Assembly (NCBI RefSeq): GCF_008107635.1
Contig: NZ_SDGZ01000003.1
Coordinates: 81,750 to 145,749, forward strand
DNA from: Weissella muntiaci
GTDB lineage: Bacteria > Bacillota > Bacilli > Lactobacillales > Lactobacillaceae
Direction: 5' to 3'
DNA: 64,000 bases
Under the pieces are notes generated by a model that had not been told where the DNA came from, ran no database searches, and saw only the letters and a program-made list of their open reading frames with translations. Made by a program: the position numbers and the translations under genes. This document shows, one piece after another, positions 27,501-35,227 of the stretch (the first letter of the stretch is position 1; every line of letters starts with the position of its first letter).

Positions 27501-27672
27501 CTAAAACATACCAAAGCACTCTTGCAAATGTACCAACTAAGAGTGCTAATAAAAGTCCAACAGCGACATACAAAAAGAATATGAATACTTGATACCAAAG
27601 TTTTCCACGTAAGCGGATCTGACTTTTCTGTTCAAAACCACGCTCGCGTTCGTATCTCCTTCGATTAAACAT
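24514..27672 (-). CDS. VirD4/TraG-family coupling protein
   Basis: The coupling ATPase brings the relaxosome to the channel. The 1052-residue protein starts with two groups of transmembrane helices within the first 120 residues. The nucleotide-binding core carries a P-loop variant APTRIGKDQRIGYPTI near residue 270 and a DTDAKNEDG segment soon after. The P-loop lacks the usual Ser/Thr after Lys and has Asp instead, which deserves attention. The C-terminal 250 residues are acidic and helical. I start at the ATG at 27672, behind GAGGAGG and overlapping the stop of the upstream AAA+ gene by 8 nt. Confidence 0.88.
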   Translation of the reverse strand: MFNRRRYERERGFEQKSQIRLRGKLWYQVFIFFLYVAVGLLLALLVGTFARVLWYVLANGLGNLIFNPLGYYIDPAFSLDYLKRYFMFSISGGTFQDRSWITWILMGITFLLILRLAFKNSYDWLQKFSDRTTNQNRWAELKEIDAVYKLIPDRNKYYKGQAGEPIVHISGYSLQFLSIHPLLWVIQFLKLPFGLNMQIFPLYYRFIRKILLKTPIGSKLFQGQENVKGGFSGFYWIDTTPTHTSITAPTRIGKDQRIGYPTIDVIRRAEIQPNIIDTDAKNEDGKMAFIPLLEAGYDVSFINIMDPYWSELWNPLQVALNYAIDGEMDKAIDESNVIVQIIGSAGNTDQFGGDDQWDKSAEDTQLAIILVLLWLAIDHNDPTFATPASVPQFINSLGQFSDPKDKNKDGLSEYFKMLSQLDPKPPIIDQAILKAASYLQSTGDTRTSVMFTLQRHSSLFASQTVAKLTSRSTIQISDYGFPRMLKIMLPVAYAGLTAYVELYDLLSDDPKKFVEQDSMKVSSTGVIHYPFKKYFSEQWEIRVHFKSNDNPHHLRNDWVRLQGEKRQKHSIGGKPLFDKYSGKPVLKIVPGALKFELFENGRAKYDLRYSEKPKATFIVAPQNNDNYSALASLFIGQVFSVNTEIASQITRRKMDRWIIFKLNEFSMWPKIPGFSNFLTRGLTYGHIVNLYLQDDVQISKHYSDIESKEIKSNMLTQYYLQTKDSGTKEEVSKRLGNIEVQKELVNSQMGEQQQDRGNRVVSIDSVPLMPEKNIEEMLEGEAIVFRTAKRSNRHWKPVRALPIFDTEGTAMPNSRDLIGKSYRLDYFTTKLPIKNHIKNFTYDDLFQDFSRYFYELQERLSLNARVGDDLGTMLKDATDLKAVIDEAYGRDHVQLSEKQVSDEDYRTKWREQFTANLDEPFIPEDQMSNLSVVMEIEELINGILSTKHYLSRTVPQTNALQLSERGELFATMPQLNTNRKLLDLLDRNMDSMFELQKRLDGRTHTPSASQDADDEAEDSENAEVSKDTDTTGMSDDELRRLEEAQGLYDEEN

Positions 27673-29560
27673 CTGAGGCCACCTCCTCGATTTCAAATTG
27701 AGTCACAACTGTGTCCCAACGTCCACGAGGGTGTGTATCATCGGGTGGATTTCCCCAAGTCCTAAACACAAATGAATGACCTTTAGAGATTCCAGTTCGA
27801 CGCTCTTCCAAAATCCCTTCAGCCACCAATGCTTCGACATGGTCCAAGATCACATCATCTAACGGTCGAACTCCTTGATTACGCTTATAACCACGTTCAA
27901 GTAAATAATCTGATAGTGGAAAAGAACCCGTTGTTTCATCTCCAATTTCTTCATAATTCTCGGCAAAAGTTGGAATCAATTTTTCAATTTGATCCTGTTT
28001 GTAAATAATTTGATAGTTTTGTTTTGCTGCTTGAGCTGATAGCTTTGCCATCTTTAGATCAATAATTTGAAGCACATCTAAATCACTAAGTGGGCTGTAC
28101 ACAACGACTGAACCAATACGAGAGATCAATTCTTGTCGCATACCAGCTCCTCGTAATGCACTTTCAAAGTCTTGACTAAAAGTATTCTTGCTTGCTTCAT
28201 CACGTTTGTATTCTTCGCTTCGTTCGTCACGATCAAGAATTAGCTTGTGGCCGATATTCGTGGTCATAATGACAATCAGGTCTTTGAAGTTGATTAATTG
28301 ACCGTAGCGATCAGTTAGCCGCCCATCATCTAATATCTGTAACAGCAAGTCCCAAATCATGGGATCTGCTTTTTCTATCTCATCTAGCAAAAGAACAGAG
28401 TATGGATGATATTTAACTGCTTCAGCTGCACGTTCAATGAAAAGCTCCATCGACGCTTTAGCAAACTTGAACTCAGACATATCAAATCTGATAATTTGAT
28501 CCTCACCACCAAAAAAATGCCTAGCCAATGATTTTGCAGTTTCCGTCTTTCCAACACCAGGCGTACCAGCTAACAGAAACGATAAGGGTTTAGACATATC
28601 GCCAAGACCGGCCGCCCGTACGCGAATACCATTAGTAATTTTCTTTAAAGCCTCATCTTGGCCAATTACGTCACCCTGCATACGTTCTAGCAAATTGTAT
28701 AAACGACTATTGTCAGTTTCATTCAAGACCGCAAGAGGGACAAAGTATTGTTCATGGATAATTTCAGCGATATCATCAAATTCCAATAATGAATGCTCAT
28801 TTAATTTAGCCTCTGAAAGTGCACTATCAAGTAATGTAACTGCCTTATCAGGGAAATATTCAGTGGTAATAAAACGATCTGAGAATGATACGACTGCCTC
28901 TAGCAACCCTTTACCTTCAGGAACATTAACACCCGTTCGCTTTTCAAAATCAGCTTTGATGTTATTTAGGACCGCAAGAGTTTGCTGAGTCGTTAGCTCA
29001 TCCAAATGCACACGGCTAAATCGACGTCTGATTGCTTTATCTGATTCAATGTATTCGTGATACTCTTCCAGAGTAGTAGCACCAATCACTTGGATTTCAC
29101 CGCGACCAATTGCTGGTTTCAAGATATTGGCAGCGTCCATACTTGAATTACCATCTGATCCAGTACCAATTAATTCGTGCATTTCATCAATGAATAAAAT
29201 AATGCTCTTATCAGCTTTCACATGATCCACTAAGTTATAAAGATTTGACGCAAAAGTTGCTCCATCCTGATATTCCATTAGTGCTGATAATTCGAGTCCT
29301 AAAATGGTTTTCGCTCTCAGGTTTTCAGGTAAATCATCCGGCTCAAATTCAATCTTTTTGGCCAATTCCTCGATTAAAGCTGTCTTACCTACACCGGCTT
29401 CTCCGACAATAGCAACACTATTCTTACGGGCCTGATTCAAAGTACGAATGATTTGTCTTAATTCACTCTCACGCTCAAAGGCTCCATATTTACCTGGATC
29501 TTGTGCGACCAGCTTAGAAAAGTTAGTTGTAAACCTTTCAATATAGTTATCTTCTGCCAT
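27665..29560 (-). CDS. ClpB/ClpC-like double AAA+ ATPase of the transfer operon
   Basis: The 631-residue Hsp100-type unfoldase has two AAA+ domains. Domain 1 has GEAGVGKT at residues 53-60 and LFIDEMHELIGTG. Domain 2 has GTPGVGKTETAKSLA near 334 and VLLLDEIEKADP, with a sensor-like arginine region and C-terminal D2-small domain. The Clp N domain and the long ClpB middle coil are missing or very short, making it smaller than housekeeping ClpB/ClpC. Its stop overlaps the start of the VirD4 gene, so the two are translationally coupled. It may unfold or remodel transfer proteins, such as the relaxase, at the coupling protein, by analogy with the ClpV of type VI secretion. Confidence 0.88.
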   Translation of the reverse strand: MAEDNYIERFTTNFSKLVAQDPGKYGAFERESELRQIIRTLNQARKNSVAIVGEAGVGKTALIEELAKKIEFEPDDLPENLRAKTILGLELSALMEYQDGATFASNLYNLVDHVKADKSIILFIDEMHELIGTGSDGNSSMDAANILKPAIGRGEIQVIGATTLEEYHEYIESDKAIRRRFSRVHLDELTTQQTLAVLNNIKADFEKRTGVNVPEGKGLLEAVVSFSDRFITTEYFPDKAVTLLDSALSEAKLNEHSLLEFDDIAEIIHEQYFVPLAVLNETDNSRLYNLLERMQGDVIGQDEALKKITNGIRVRAAGLGDMSKPLSFLLAGTPGVGKTETAKSLARHFFGGEDQIIRFDMSEFKFAKASMELFIERAAEAVKYHPYSVLLLDEIEKADPMIWDLLLQILDDGRLTDRYGQLINFKDLIVIMTTNIGHKLILDRDERSEEYKRDEASKNTFSQDFESALRGAGMRQELISRIGSVVVYSPLSDLDVLQIIDLKMAKLSAQAAKQNYQIIYKQDQIEKLIPTFAENYEEIGDETTGSFPLSDYLLERGYKRNQGVRPLDDVILDHVEALVAEGILEERRTGISKGHSFVFRTWGNPPDDTHPRGRWDTVVTQFEIEEVASDV

Positions 29561-29563
29561 CGC

Positions 29564-30109
29564 TTATTCCCCACGGCTACGGCGTGCTAACTCCGACAAT
29601 GTTGGTTTGTCTGAATTAGTAATAGTATCAACATCTGAGTCACTAAAAAGCTGTTCTACACCAACCGCACTCAACCGATTATTAATACTGGACTTTCGCC
29701 ACTCTGTTTCGGTTTTTACCATCGCTTCCAATTCATCTTGCAATGCATTATCACCTTCAATGGTTTTCAATTCCTTGTCATGTGCTTCTTGTAAACTCTT
29801 GAAATCCATAGCTTTTCTCCCTCTAACTTCTAAATTCCTAATTGCTTCAAAATCTGGTATATCTTCAGCTGCAATGACTTCTGCATTCATCGGGAAAACA
29901 GACGTTACAACTGGCTTGTCTTCAATAATTTGTATTTCAAATTCGTAAATCTCTCGCAATAATGGGGCTCCAGCTGGGAAGATGATTGAATACTCTTCCC
30001 CATTCACAACCAAAGTTACTGAATCCTCTTTTGAAATCTGTACTGATAGAACGTAATAACCTCTGCCATAGGCAACATCTAACAGCATTCCAATAATTGT
30101 TTTTTTCAT
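29564..30109 (-). CDS. Conserved-looking transfer-operon protein, function unknown
   Basis: The 181-residue soluble protein has a beta-rich first half (GYYVLSVQISKEDSVTLVVNGEEYSIIFPAG) and a helical, charged second half ending in ELARRSRGE. No signal peptide, membrane helix or enzymatic motif is visible. It lies 3 bp before the ClpB-like gene and 1 bp after the Toprim-ArdC gene, so it is certainly part of the operon. It could be an adaptor for the AAA+ protein. Confidence 0.6.
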   Translation of the reverse strand: MKKTIIGMLLDVAYGRGYYVLSVQISKEDSVTLVVNGEEYSIIFPAGAPLLREIYEFEIQIIEDKPVVTSVFPMNAEVIAAEDIPDFEAIRNLEVRGRKAMDFKSLQEAHDKELKTIEGDNALQDELEAMVKTETEWRKSSINNRLSAVGVEQLFSDSDVDTITNSDKPTLSELARRSRGE

Positions 30110-30110
30110 C

Positions 30111-32462
30111 TTATCTAGTCCTTACGGCTTCCTGTGATTGATCTTGAATAACTTGTTCTTGTAATTTAGTTGCATTGTTACTCTTAACTGTCTTGCTGCT
30201 TAACGCCTCGTAGTGGATTACTTCTCCGTTTGCCAGCCTGTCTGATAAAAAACGCGTCACCTCGGATCCTGCATGCGTTACCTCCATGAGTTCTGCGCTC
30301 TTATCCGAATCGGCTAAATTCATAAATGCATCTGTCAAACTGCCTTTTTTACCCTCTTGACCTTCAGCGGATCCATTTGAGTTCACTTGCGACAATTCTT
30401 CTGGATCAAGTCCTAGGTTTTTAAGCACGACATAACTTGTCAAATTAGCTTTTGCTTCCCGTAAATGGCTATCTTTATCAACTGCTGCATCATTTGAATT
30501 TTGATATAGCGAGACCTTACCTACCTCATAGGCGAGTGTCTGTACCTTATCGAGGTTAGACATATCGGGGCGAAGAATAATCGTATTATTCTCAGGATGT
30601 TTACTATCTGTATAAATTGCACCCTTGTGACTGAAAGCCCCACCATAAACTTCATTTGGACTGTGACTAGCGTTGTTATCTAAGAACGTATTTGCTTGAG
30701 CATCGTTATCAACAACTCGATAACCTTGCTTCTCGACATATTGTTTCAACACGCCATAGGCATTTGCCAAGTGCTGTGGTGAATTATCAATATGTAAATC
30801 AATTGGGCGTTGAGGTAAAAGCCTCTTTAGATCCTCAGTTGTCGCATTTGTTTGCGAAATATCAAATACGTTCTGAATCGGATAAAACTTACTTTCCTTG
30901 GTATTTAAAATACCGGCATTCGCATCTTTACGTTGCTGCTCAGTTGCTTGATTCCATCTCACAATCTCACCATCAGGAGTAACGATTGTCTTTATATTTT
31001 TGGGCGCGCCAAATGTTTTGATACCTTTTCCTTTGGCTTGCTCGTGCAGCACTTGGATACCTTCATTTTGGAACTGTTCGTATCCCATAACGATCGTTGC
31101 ATTGGGTCGCTGACCATAAATGGCCCAACTATTACTAGGTGAGAATTTTTGACCCTGTGCTACAAAATCAAGCAACTCACGGACTTTCGCACTATCCTTT
31201 TGACTCGCTTGGACATTTTTCATCGCATTCGAAATGATAGCTACATTCCTGGTACGGTTTTCCAGCGCACGATCTTCCTTGTTAGTTGTGGTCTTATTAG
31301 TTGCTGAACTCGAACCAACACTATTAACATCCTTAAGGGGCTTTTGTTTTGCTCTAGCTCCGACCACGTTATCGCCTCTACTAGGTATGAATGAACTATC
31401 AAGGTCTCGAAGCTTATACAAGGTGTCATAACGCTTTTTATTCTCTTCAAGTGAGAACTGCTCAATACCTTTAACTCCAGCTTTTAGCTGATCATTCCAA
31501 TCCTTGCCCTCGACTGGTATTTGTCGAACTACTTCCATATGTTCATGCCAGCTGTAGCCGGTATAAATCTCATTGGCAAAGTTCATTCCTGCCAGGTCAT
31601 TATCAGTGGCAATGATCAACTTTTCAGGTAATGAATTATTTCTTGCTTGGGTCATGATATTAAGTTGGTTTAATACCTTATTTGTATTAAGCCCTGATAA
31701 TGACAACACCGTTGTATTCTCGTGACGTAACGTTCCTAGATTTTGTTGCGTATAGGAAAGCGCATCTATTGGCGCTTCAAAAACAATTAGGTTATCCGTG
31801 CCGTTACCAAATTTCAGATTGAAGCCATAATTTGTATCGGAAGAGTAGCCAATTCGCTTTTCAGTTCCACGTTTACCAAACTTTTCAAAGTCAACGTCCG
31901 TCCCCTGGACATCTAGACCAACAACTTTCGAGTCTTCATTGATCCACGGAAATAAAATTGCTGGTTTCATCCATTCACCAGTCTCTTTGTCTTTTCGTGG
32001 TGTACCTTGTTTGATAACCCCACTCTTCAGTAAAGGTTCAACAAACTTTGGATGAAAGCCACGGACATTTATCAGGTAGTCTTCAGTGTTTGTAGTGGTC
32101 TTTGCAGTACGCCAGCGTCCAAAATCAAAATCTTCCTTCTTAGAAACTGGGGCCGTGTAATCAGCTTTTGTACTTTCATCCATTGACCCATAAGCTCGAC
32201 TGAAGGCAGCCCATTCTTTCCAAGCAGACTTTTTATCCATTTCAAACCAGTTCTCAATAAAATCACCTAAGTCACCATAAACATCTCCAGCAGGGCTTGA
32301 GTACCACTGGAAGGTATTCTTTTCAAGATTTACAACTAATCCATGACCGTTTTTTTCTGTTAAATGAATCGTATTGCGGCCATGTGGCTCGTATCCAATA
32401 GCTTTGTGGTCCAAATAGGCCTTAATTGGAATAGCTTTCATCGCTTCACGATTAATTGCCAT
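30111..32462 (-). CDS. Toprim (DUF3991) primase-like and ArdC/LtrC-like fusion
   Basis: The 783-residue cytoplasmic protein has two parts. The N-terminal third has a zinc-less DUF3991-type region and a Toprim domain (IVFEAPIDALSY and LIIATDNDLAGMNFANEI), as in plasmid primases. The C-terminal part (about 400-720) follows the plan of ArdC/LtrC antirestriction proteins: SNSWAIYGQRPNATIVMGYEQF, NVFDISQT, then a zincin-like region. The metal-binding HExxH is replaced by AYEVG, so that site is degenerate. Such proteins protect or prime incoming single-stranded DNA in the recipient. I start at the ATG at 32462, with GGAGG upstream and overlapping the preceding stop. Confidence 0.78.
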   Translation of the reverse strand: MAINREAMKAIPIKAYLDHKAIGYEPHGRNTIHLTEKNGHGLVVNLEKNTFQWYSSPAGDVYGDLGDFIENWFEMDKKSAWKEWAAFSRAYGSMDESTKADYTAPVSKKEDFDFGRWRTAKTTTNTEDYLINVRGFHPKFVEPLLKSGVIKQGTPRKDKETGEWMKPAILFPWINEDSKVVGLDVQGTDVDFEKFGKRGTEKRIGYSSDTNYGFNLKFGNGTDNLIVFEAPIDALSYTQQNLGTLRHENTTVLSLSGLNTNKVLNQLNIMTQARNNSLPEKLIIATDNDLAGMNFANEIYTGYSWHEHMEVVRQIPVEGKDWNDQLKAGVKGIEQFSLEENKKRYDTLYKLRDLDSSFIPSRGDNVVGARAKQKPLKDVNSVGSSSATNKTTTNKEDRALENRTRNVAIISNAMKNVQASQKDSAKVRELLDFVAQGQKFSPSNSWAIYGQRPNATIVMGYEQFQNEGIQVLHEQAKGKGIKTFGAPKNIKTIVTPDGEIVRWNQATEQQRKDANAGILNTKESKFYPIQNVFDISQTNATTEDLKRLLPQRPIDLHIDNSPQHLANAYGVLKQYVEKQGYRVVDNDAQANTFLDNNASHSPNEVYGGAFSHKGAIYTDSKHPENNTIILRPDMSNLDKVQTLAYEVGKVSLYQNSNDAAVDKDSHLREAKANLTSYVVLKNLGLDPEELSQVNSNGSAEGQEGKKGSLTDAFMNLADSDKSAELMEVTHAGSEVTRFLSDRLANGEVIHYEALSSKTVKSNNATKLQEQVIQDQSQEAVRTR

Positions 32463-32724
32463 GGTTAACCTCCATTCCTGCACCACTCTCCATGTGACTA
32501 GCTTGATCTTGTGACTTTGGTAATGGACGTACACTTCTAACAAAACGTTCGATTTCATCAAGATCATCAGTTTCCAAGTTAGTTTGAAGGATTCCCATCA
32601 ACTCAATTAGGTACTCATCCTTAGCCTGCTTTGTGATCTCGGCAAGTTCATTGACTTTTTCTTGAGCGACGTTCAATTGTTCCAATTTCTTCTTTAATTT
32701 GTTCTTTGCATTTACTGTTGCCAT
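32452..32724 (-). CDS. Small coiled-coil protein, first gene of the transfer unit
   Basis: The 90-residue protein is highly charged and helical (KKKLEQLNVAQEKVNELAEITKQAKDEYL), predicted to form a coiled coil, with a short polar C terminus. No family is recognised. It begins after TAGGAG and its stop overlaps the start of the Toprim-ArdC gene, suggesting coupled expression. As the first gene of the operon it could be regulatory or a structural adaptor. Confidence 0.6.
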   Translation of the reverse strand: MATVNAKNKLKKKLEQLNVAQEKVNELAEITKQAKDEYLIELMGILQTNLETDDLDEIERFVRSVRPLPKSQDQASHMESGAGMEVNHGN

Positions 32725-32788
32725 AGTATTTCTCCTATATTTGTTTGATTACGAACATAGAATACACAAAAAAAAAGAACCAAAAATT

Positions 32789-32801
32789 TATTGCGCCAAA
32801 A
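32789..32801 (-). promoter_or_regulatory. Shared transfer-operon motif, site 3
   Basis: TTTTGGCGCAATA on the minus strand differs from the other two sites at one position. It lies 64 bp before the first gene of the long transfer unit, with the same T-rich and AAATTT-like flanks. It is probably the main control site of the operon. The spacer 32725-33139 holds this site and leader A. Confidence 0.55.
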
Positions 32802-32841
32802 TAAAAGACTGATTCTTTAATATTCGATTTTTAATTATCCA

Positions 32842-33139
32842 ACCGGCCCCAGTCCCCGCAAGCGGGGTCAAATTTACTACGTACGTTCTGCCTCCAGTCA
32901 CAGCTATTTTGTCTCTGTGCCACCAAATTTATAGCATCTGGCAGAGTGGCTAACAAGCAAGCTTGTAAACCACTCTAGCCAAGATACAAGGGTAAATGAA
33001 CGGCAAGCCGCCCTTGTATCTCGGCTGCCAACTGCAATTAATTCTATGTCACGACGACAAAAAAACAGCTGTAACAGGCGACAGCCGTCCGAAAGGTTTT
33101 TGTGTGACAAATCTATATTTTTTAGTTAGGAGTTTTTTC
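32842..33139 (+). ncRNA. Structured leader/repeat family, copy A
   Basis: First and most diverged of five related elements. It opens with the family signature GGCCCCAGTCCCCGCAAGCGGGG-type hairpin. A two-part stem (AGAGTGG with CCACTCT around ACAAGC/GCTTGT) follows, then the long family hairpin AGATACAAGGG (32982-32992) with CCCTTGTATCT (33011-33021) enclosing CGGC-AA-GCCG. Near the 3' end a further stem joins ACAAAAAAC to GGTTTTTGT. It ends at the ribosome site of the gene at 33140. Whether it acts as RNA, single-stranded DNA promoter or recombination site is unknown. Confidence 0.65.
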
Positions 33140-33415
33140 ATGAAAAAGAAAGAACCTTTGTTTGACCGTGCTTTACGTTTTGTTGAAGCACAAGGGAAAG
33201 AACCTATGTACCTGCCCGGCCGATTAGCTTTATTAGCTGATGAGAACCCTGATAGGCACGGGAAACTTACTATCTCACTGTGGCATGTGGATGATGCCAA
33301 CCGGCTAACACATAAAATTCATGAAGTTACCTATTGGTATTCCTACCAAAATAAGTTTGTAAATCTGTTCAATGTAACGGATATTTTAACTATTGCCTTA
33401 AAGTACACAAGATAA
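33140..33415 (+). CDS. Small accessory protein behind leader A
   Basis: The 91-residue soluble protein begins MKKKEPLFDRALRFVEAQGKEP, with a beta-rich centre (KLTISLWHVDDANR and THKIHEVTYWYSYQNKF). No family is recognised. It follows leader A with TTAGGAG 7 nt before the ATG and is the first of four consecutive, tightly spaced small genes. A longer frame from 32996 would run through the leader hairpins and is not used. Its position in a group of small early-type genes suggests an anti-defence or establishment role, which is inference only. Confidence 0.7.
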   Translation: MKKKEPLFDRALRFVEAQGKEPMYLPGRLALLADENPDRHGKLTISLWHVDDANRLTHKIHEVTYWYSYQNKFVNLFNVTDILTIALKYTR

Positions 33416-33429
33416 GAGGAGATTAAATA

Positions 33430-33789
33430 ATGGGACTAGATATGTATCTTTCAACGACAACCAAGCAAGAACGTATGGTTTTCTACTGGCGCAAAGCTAA
33501 TCAAATTCGTGAATGGATAGCAAATAGAGCTAATGAAGATAGGGAAGAACAAATTGAATACCGTCTTTCAAAAAATGAACTTACTAACCTTTTAGAAGAT
33601 ATTCAAAAGGTCATGAGCAAACCGGAATTAGCATCTGATATTTTACCAACTGCCAGTGGATTTTTCTTCGGCTCAACTGAATACGACCAATATTATTTCG
33701 CTGAATTAGCACGCACTCTGGAAGAATTAAAACCTATCGTGGACGATTTGAACAAAAACGAAACATTGTTATATGGGGAATGGTGGTAA
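33430..33789 (+). CDS. Phage/plasmid-type conserved protein (MGLDMYL family)
   Basis: The 119-residue protein has the pattern MGLDMYL, then VFYWRKANQIREW, and LPTASGFFFGSTEYDQYYFAEL. I recognise this as a small protein repeatedly seen in phages and mobile elements, of unknown biochemical role. It has a GAGGAG site and is 14 bp from the preceding gene. The family's distribution in phages supports a role in the first minutes after DNA entry, but no mechanism is established. Confidence 0.72.
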   Translation: MGLDMYLSTTTKQERMVFYWRKANQIREWIANRANEDREEQIEYRLSKNELTNLLEDIQKVMSKPELASDILPTASGFFFGSTEYDQYYFAELARTLEELKPIVDDLNKNETLLYGEWW

Positions 33790-34223
33790 AAGTGACAAGA
33801 AGTTATTATGATGAATTTTCTAAATTATCCGTAACTCAAATGCCACAGGCCATTGCAGATATGACTTACGCATATAATGAGACACAAGTTCCCGCTAAGC
33901 ATTATAAGGAAATGCTAGGGAAACAATTTGAAGAACTAATGGAAGCCCAAGCCAGTGTCAAATTAGTTGACGTGCTGTTCTCTACTCTTAGCAGTCTGCA
34001 AAAAGAAAGCCCCCGCCTTTTCTTTCAAGCATTACTTTTACTTGATTTAGGTATTAAGCCAAAAGGTTTAACAGCACAACAATATCAAGCTATGTCAGTT
34101 ACAGCTGATAAATTTGAGCAAGACAAAAAAGCAAAAATGCTTGATAAGGACATTCTTGGCCTGTTTAATAACATTCTTAAAAATGGCGTACTCTACAAAA
34201 TGAAGGAGGAAGATAATGACTAG
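33780..34223 (+). CDS. Helical accessory protein, function unknown
   Basis: The 147-residue, largely alpha-helical protein has Lys/Glu-rich segments and one apolar stretch (SPRLFFQALLLLDLGIKP). The start overlaps the stop of the preceding gene. The ATG at 33780 or the GTG at 33792, which lies about 7 nt after GGTGG, are both possible. No family is recognised. It is co-transcribed with its neighbours in the leader A group. Confidence 0.6.
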   Translation: MVVKVTRSYYDEFSKLSVTQMPQAIADMTYAYNETQVPAKHYKEMLGKQFEELMEAQASVKLVDVLFSTLSSLQKESPRLFFQALLLLDLGIKPKGLTAQQYQAMSVTADKFEQDKKAKMLDKDILGLFNNILKNGVLYKMKEEDND

Positions 34224-34428
34224 AAAAGTACAAATTCAATATGTAGACTCTTGGGAATTTACGACCGAGGTAGAAATTCCCGACGGTATGAGTACAAAAG
34301 AATTTGCAAAAGATTTTTTGGAAAAGGAAGATTATTTTACTGAAAAATTTGAACGCACGAATATGCAAGTTCAGACCAGAGACTTAGATACTGGCAAAAC
34401 AGAGAGGTTACAAGATATTGATGTCTAG
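34216..34428 (+). CDS. Small accessory protein, function unknown
   Basis: The 70-residue protein is acidic and beta-rich at first (RKVQIQYVDSWEFTTEVEIPDG), then helical. It starts after AAGGAGGAAG and overlaps the preceding gene by 8 nt. It is the last gene of the leader A group and ends at the hairpin that opens leader B. No family is recognised. Confidence 0.6.
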   Translation: MTRKVQIQYVDSWEFTTEVEIPDGMSTKEFAKDFLEKEDYFTEKFERTNMQVQTRDLDTGKTERLQDIDV

Positions 34429-34733
34429 GGCTCTGCCCTAACCAGCCCCAGCCCCCGCCAGCGGGGATCGAATTATAACCCTATGCCAGTCAATATTGCC
34501 ATATATCACTAGATTCAACGCACCGTTACATTTCCTTCGTCATTTTGACATGGCGTGTCGCTCTAAGTGCGGCTGCGCCCCACCAAGACCGAATCGTAAA
34601 GCAAGGGCAAGCTCCGTCGGCAAGCCGACCCTTGCTTTACTACATCACCAGGTCGTCAATCCTTGTAAATTTCACTAGGCGTTGAAGAACGCTAACATAT
34701 ACGGCAAATTGACCGTCAAGAGGAGTCTGAATT
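34426..34733 (+). ncRNA. Structured leader/repeat family, copy B
   Basis: About 96% identical by eye to copy C. In order it has a TAGGGC-TCT-GCCCTA hairpin, the CCCCGCCAGCGGGG hairpin, a conserved ACATTTCCTTCGTCATT block, and a GTGCGGCTGCGCCCCAC stem. The long hairpin GTAAAGCAAGGG (34596-34607) with CCCTTGCTTTAC (34629-34640) follows, enclosing TCGGC-AA-GCCGA. GCGTT-GAAG-AACGC and GACCGTCA lie just before the AGAGGAG ribosome site. A 60-codon ORF inside (34496-34678) is spurious. Confidence 0.75.
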
Positions 34734-34913
34734 ATGGCAAGATACCAAGCATTCGTTTCACAAACAGTAGTTGCAGTTGTTGATTTAAAAGCCGGCAGTC
34801 TTGAAGAGGCTAAAAAAGAAATACAAAATCTAGTCGATAGTGATGCTGTCTATTCTCTAGACTTTGACTCCACCAATTCGGATTTTGAAATTGATAGTAT
34901 CGAAGAGCATTAA
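34734..34913 (+). CDS. Small protein behind leader B
   Basis: A 59-residue ORF (MARYQAFVSQTVVAVVDLKA, then an acidic end) starts 7-8 nt after AGAGGAG at the end of leader B. It shows a beta-alpha-beta pattern and a C terminus rich in Asp and Ser. No family is recognised. It is followed 24 bp later by another small gene and is very likely translated, given its good ribosome site and its placement. Confidence 0.68.
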   Translation: MARYQAFVSQTVVAVVDLKAGSLEEAKKEIQNLVDSDAVYSLDFDSTNSDFEIDSIEEH

Positions 34914-34937
34914 AGATTAATTCAGAAGGGTAAAATT

Positions 34938-35165
34938 ATGACTAAAAAAGAACAAAGTTTGTTTGATTTTTTAATTGAGTGGGTAACTGACAAAGCAACA
35001 GCGTATCTATTTATAAATGGAGGCTACAATGGTTATGTCTATGGTTCAGCCGGCTATGTAGAAGACCCTGACGATGAATATTGGGACGAGCAAGTAAAAC
35101 TTGGTGCCATGACAATTGAAGACGCGATACTTGAACACCGATATCTAATTGGCAGTGTACTTTAA
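34938..35165 (+). CDS. Small acidic protein, function unknown
   Basis: The 75-residue protein has one helical N-terminal half (FDFLIEWVTDKATAYLF) and an acidic segment DPDDEYWDEQVK. It is strongly negatively charged overall. Small acidic proteins in mobile elements often mimic DNA, as ArdA-type antirestriction proteins do. That is only a suggestion here, since no ArdA signature is visible. A strong terminator follows before leader C. Confidence 0.6.
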   Translation: MTKKEQSLFDFLIEWVTDKATAYLFINGGYNGYVYGSAGYVEDPDDEYWDEQVKLGAMTIEDAILEHRYLIGSVL

Positions 35166-35183
35166 TCAGCGACTAATTGGAAC

Positions 35184-35227
35184 AAACGAAAAGACCAATC
35201 GTAAAAATGATTGGTCTTTTTCGTTTG
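35184..35227. terminator. Terminator before leader C
   Basis: AAACGAAAAGACCAATC pairs perfectly with GATTGGTCTTTTTCGTTT across an 8-nt loop and carries an internal T-run. It ends the leader B group, so leader C must supply its own transcription. Confidence 0.88.

Noticed and set aside
34496..34678. 60-codon frame inside leader B
   Set aside because: It lies within the structured element and the equivalent frame is not kept in copies C, D or E.
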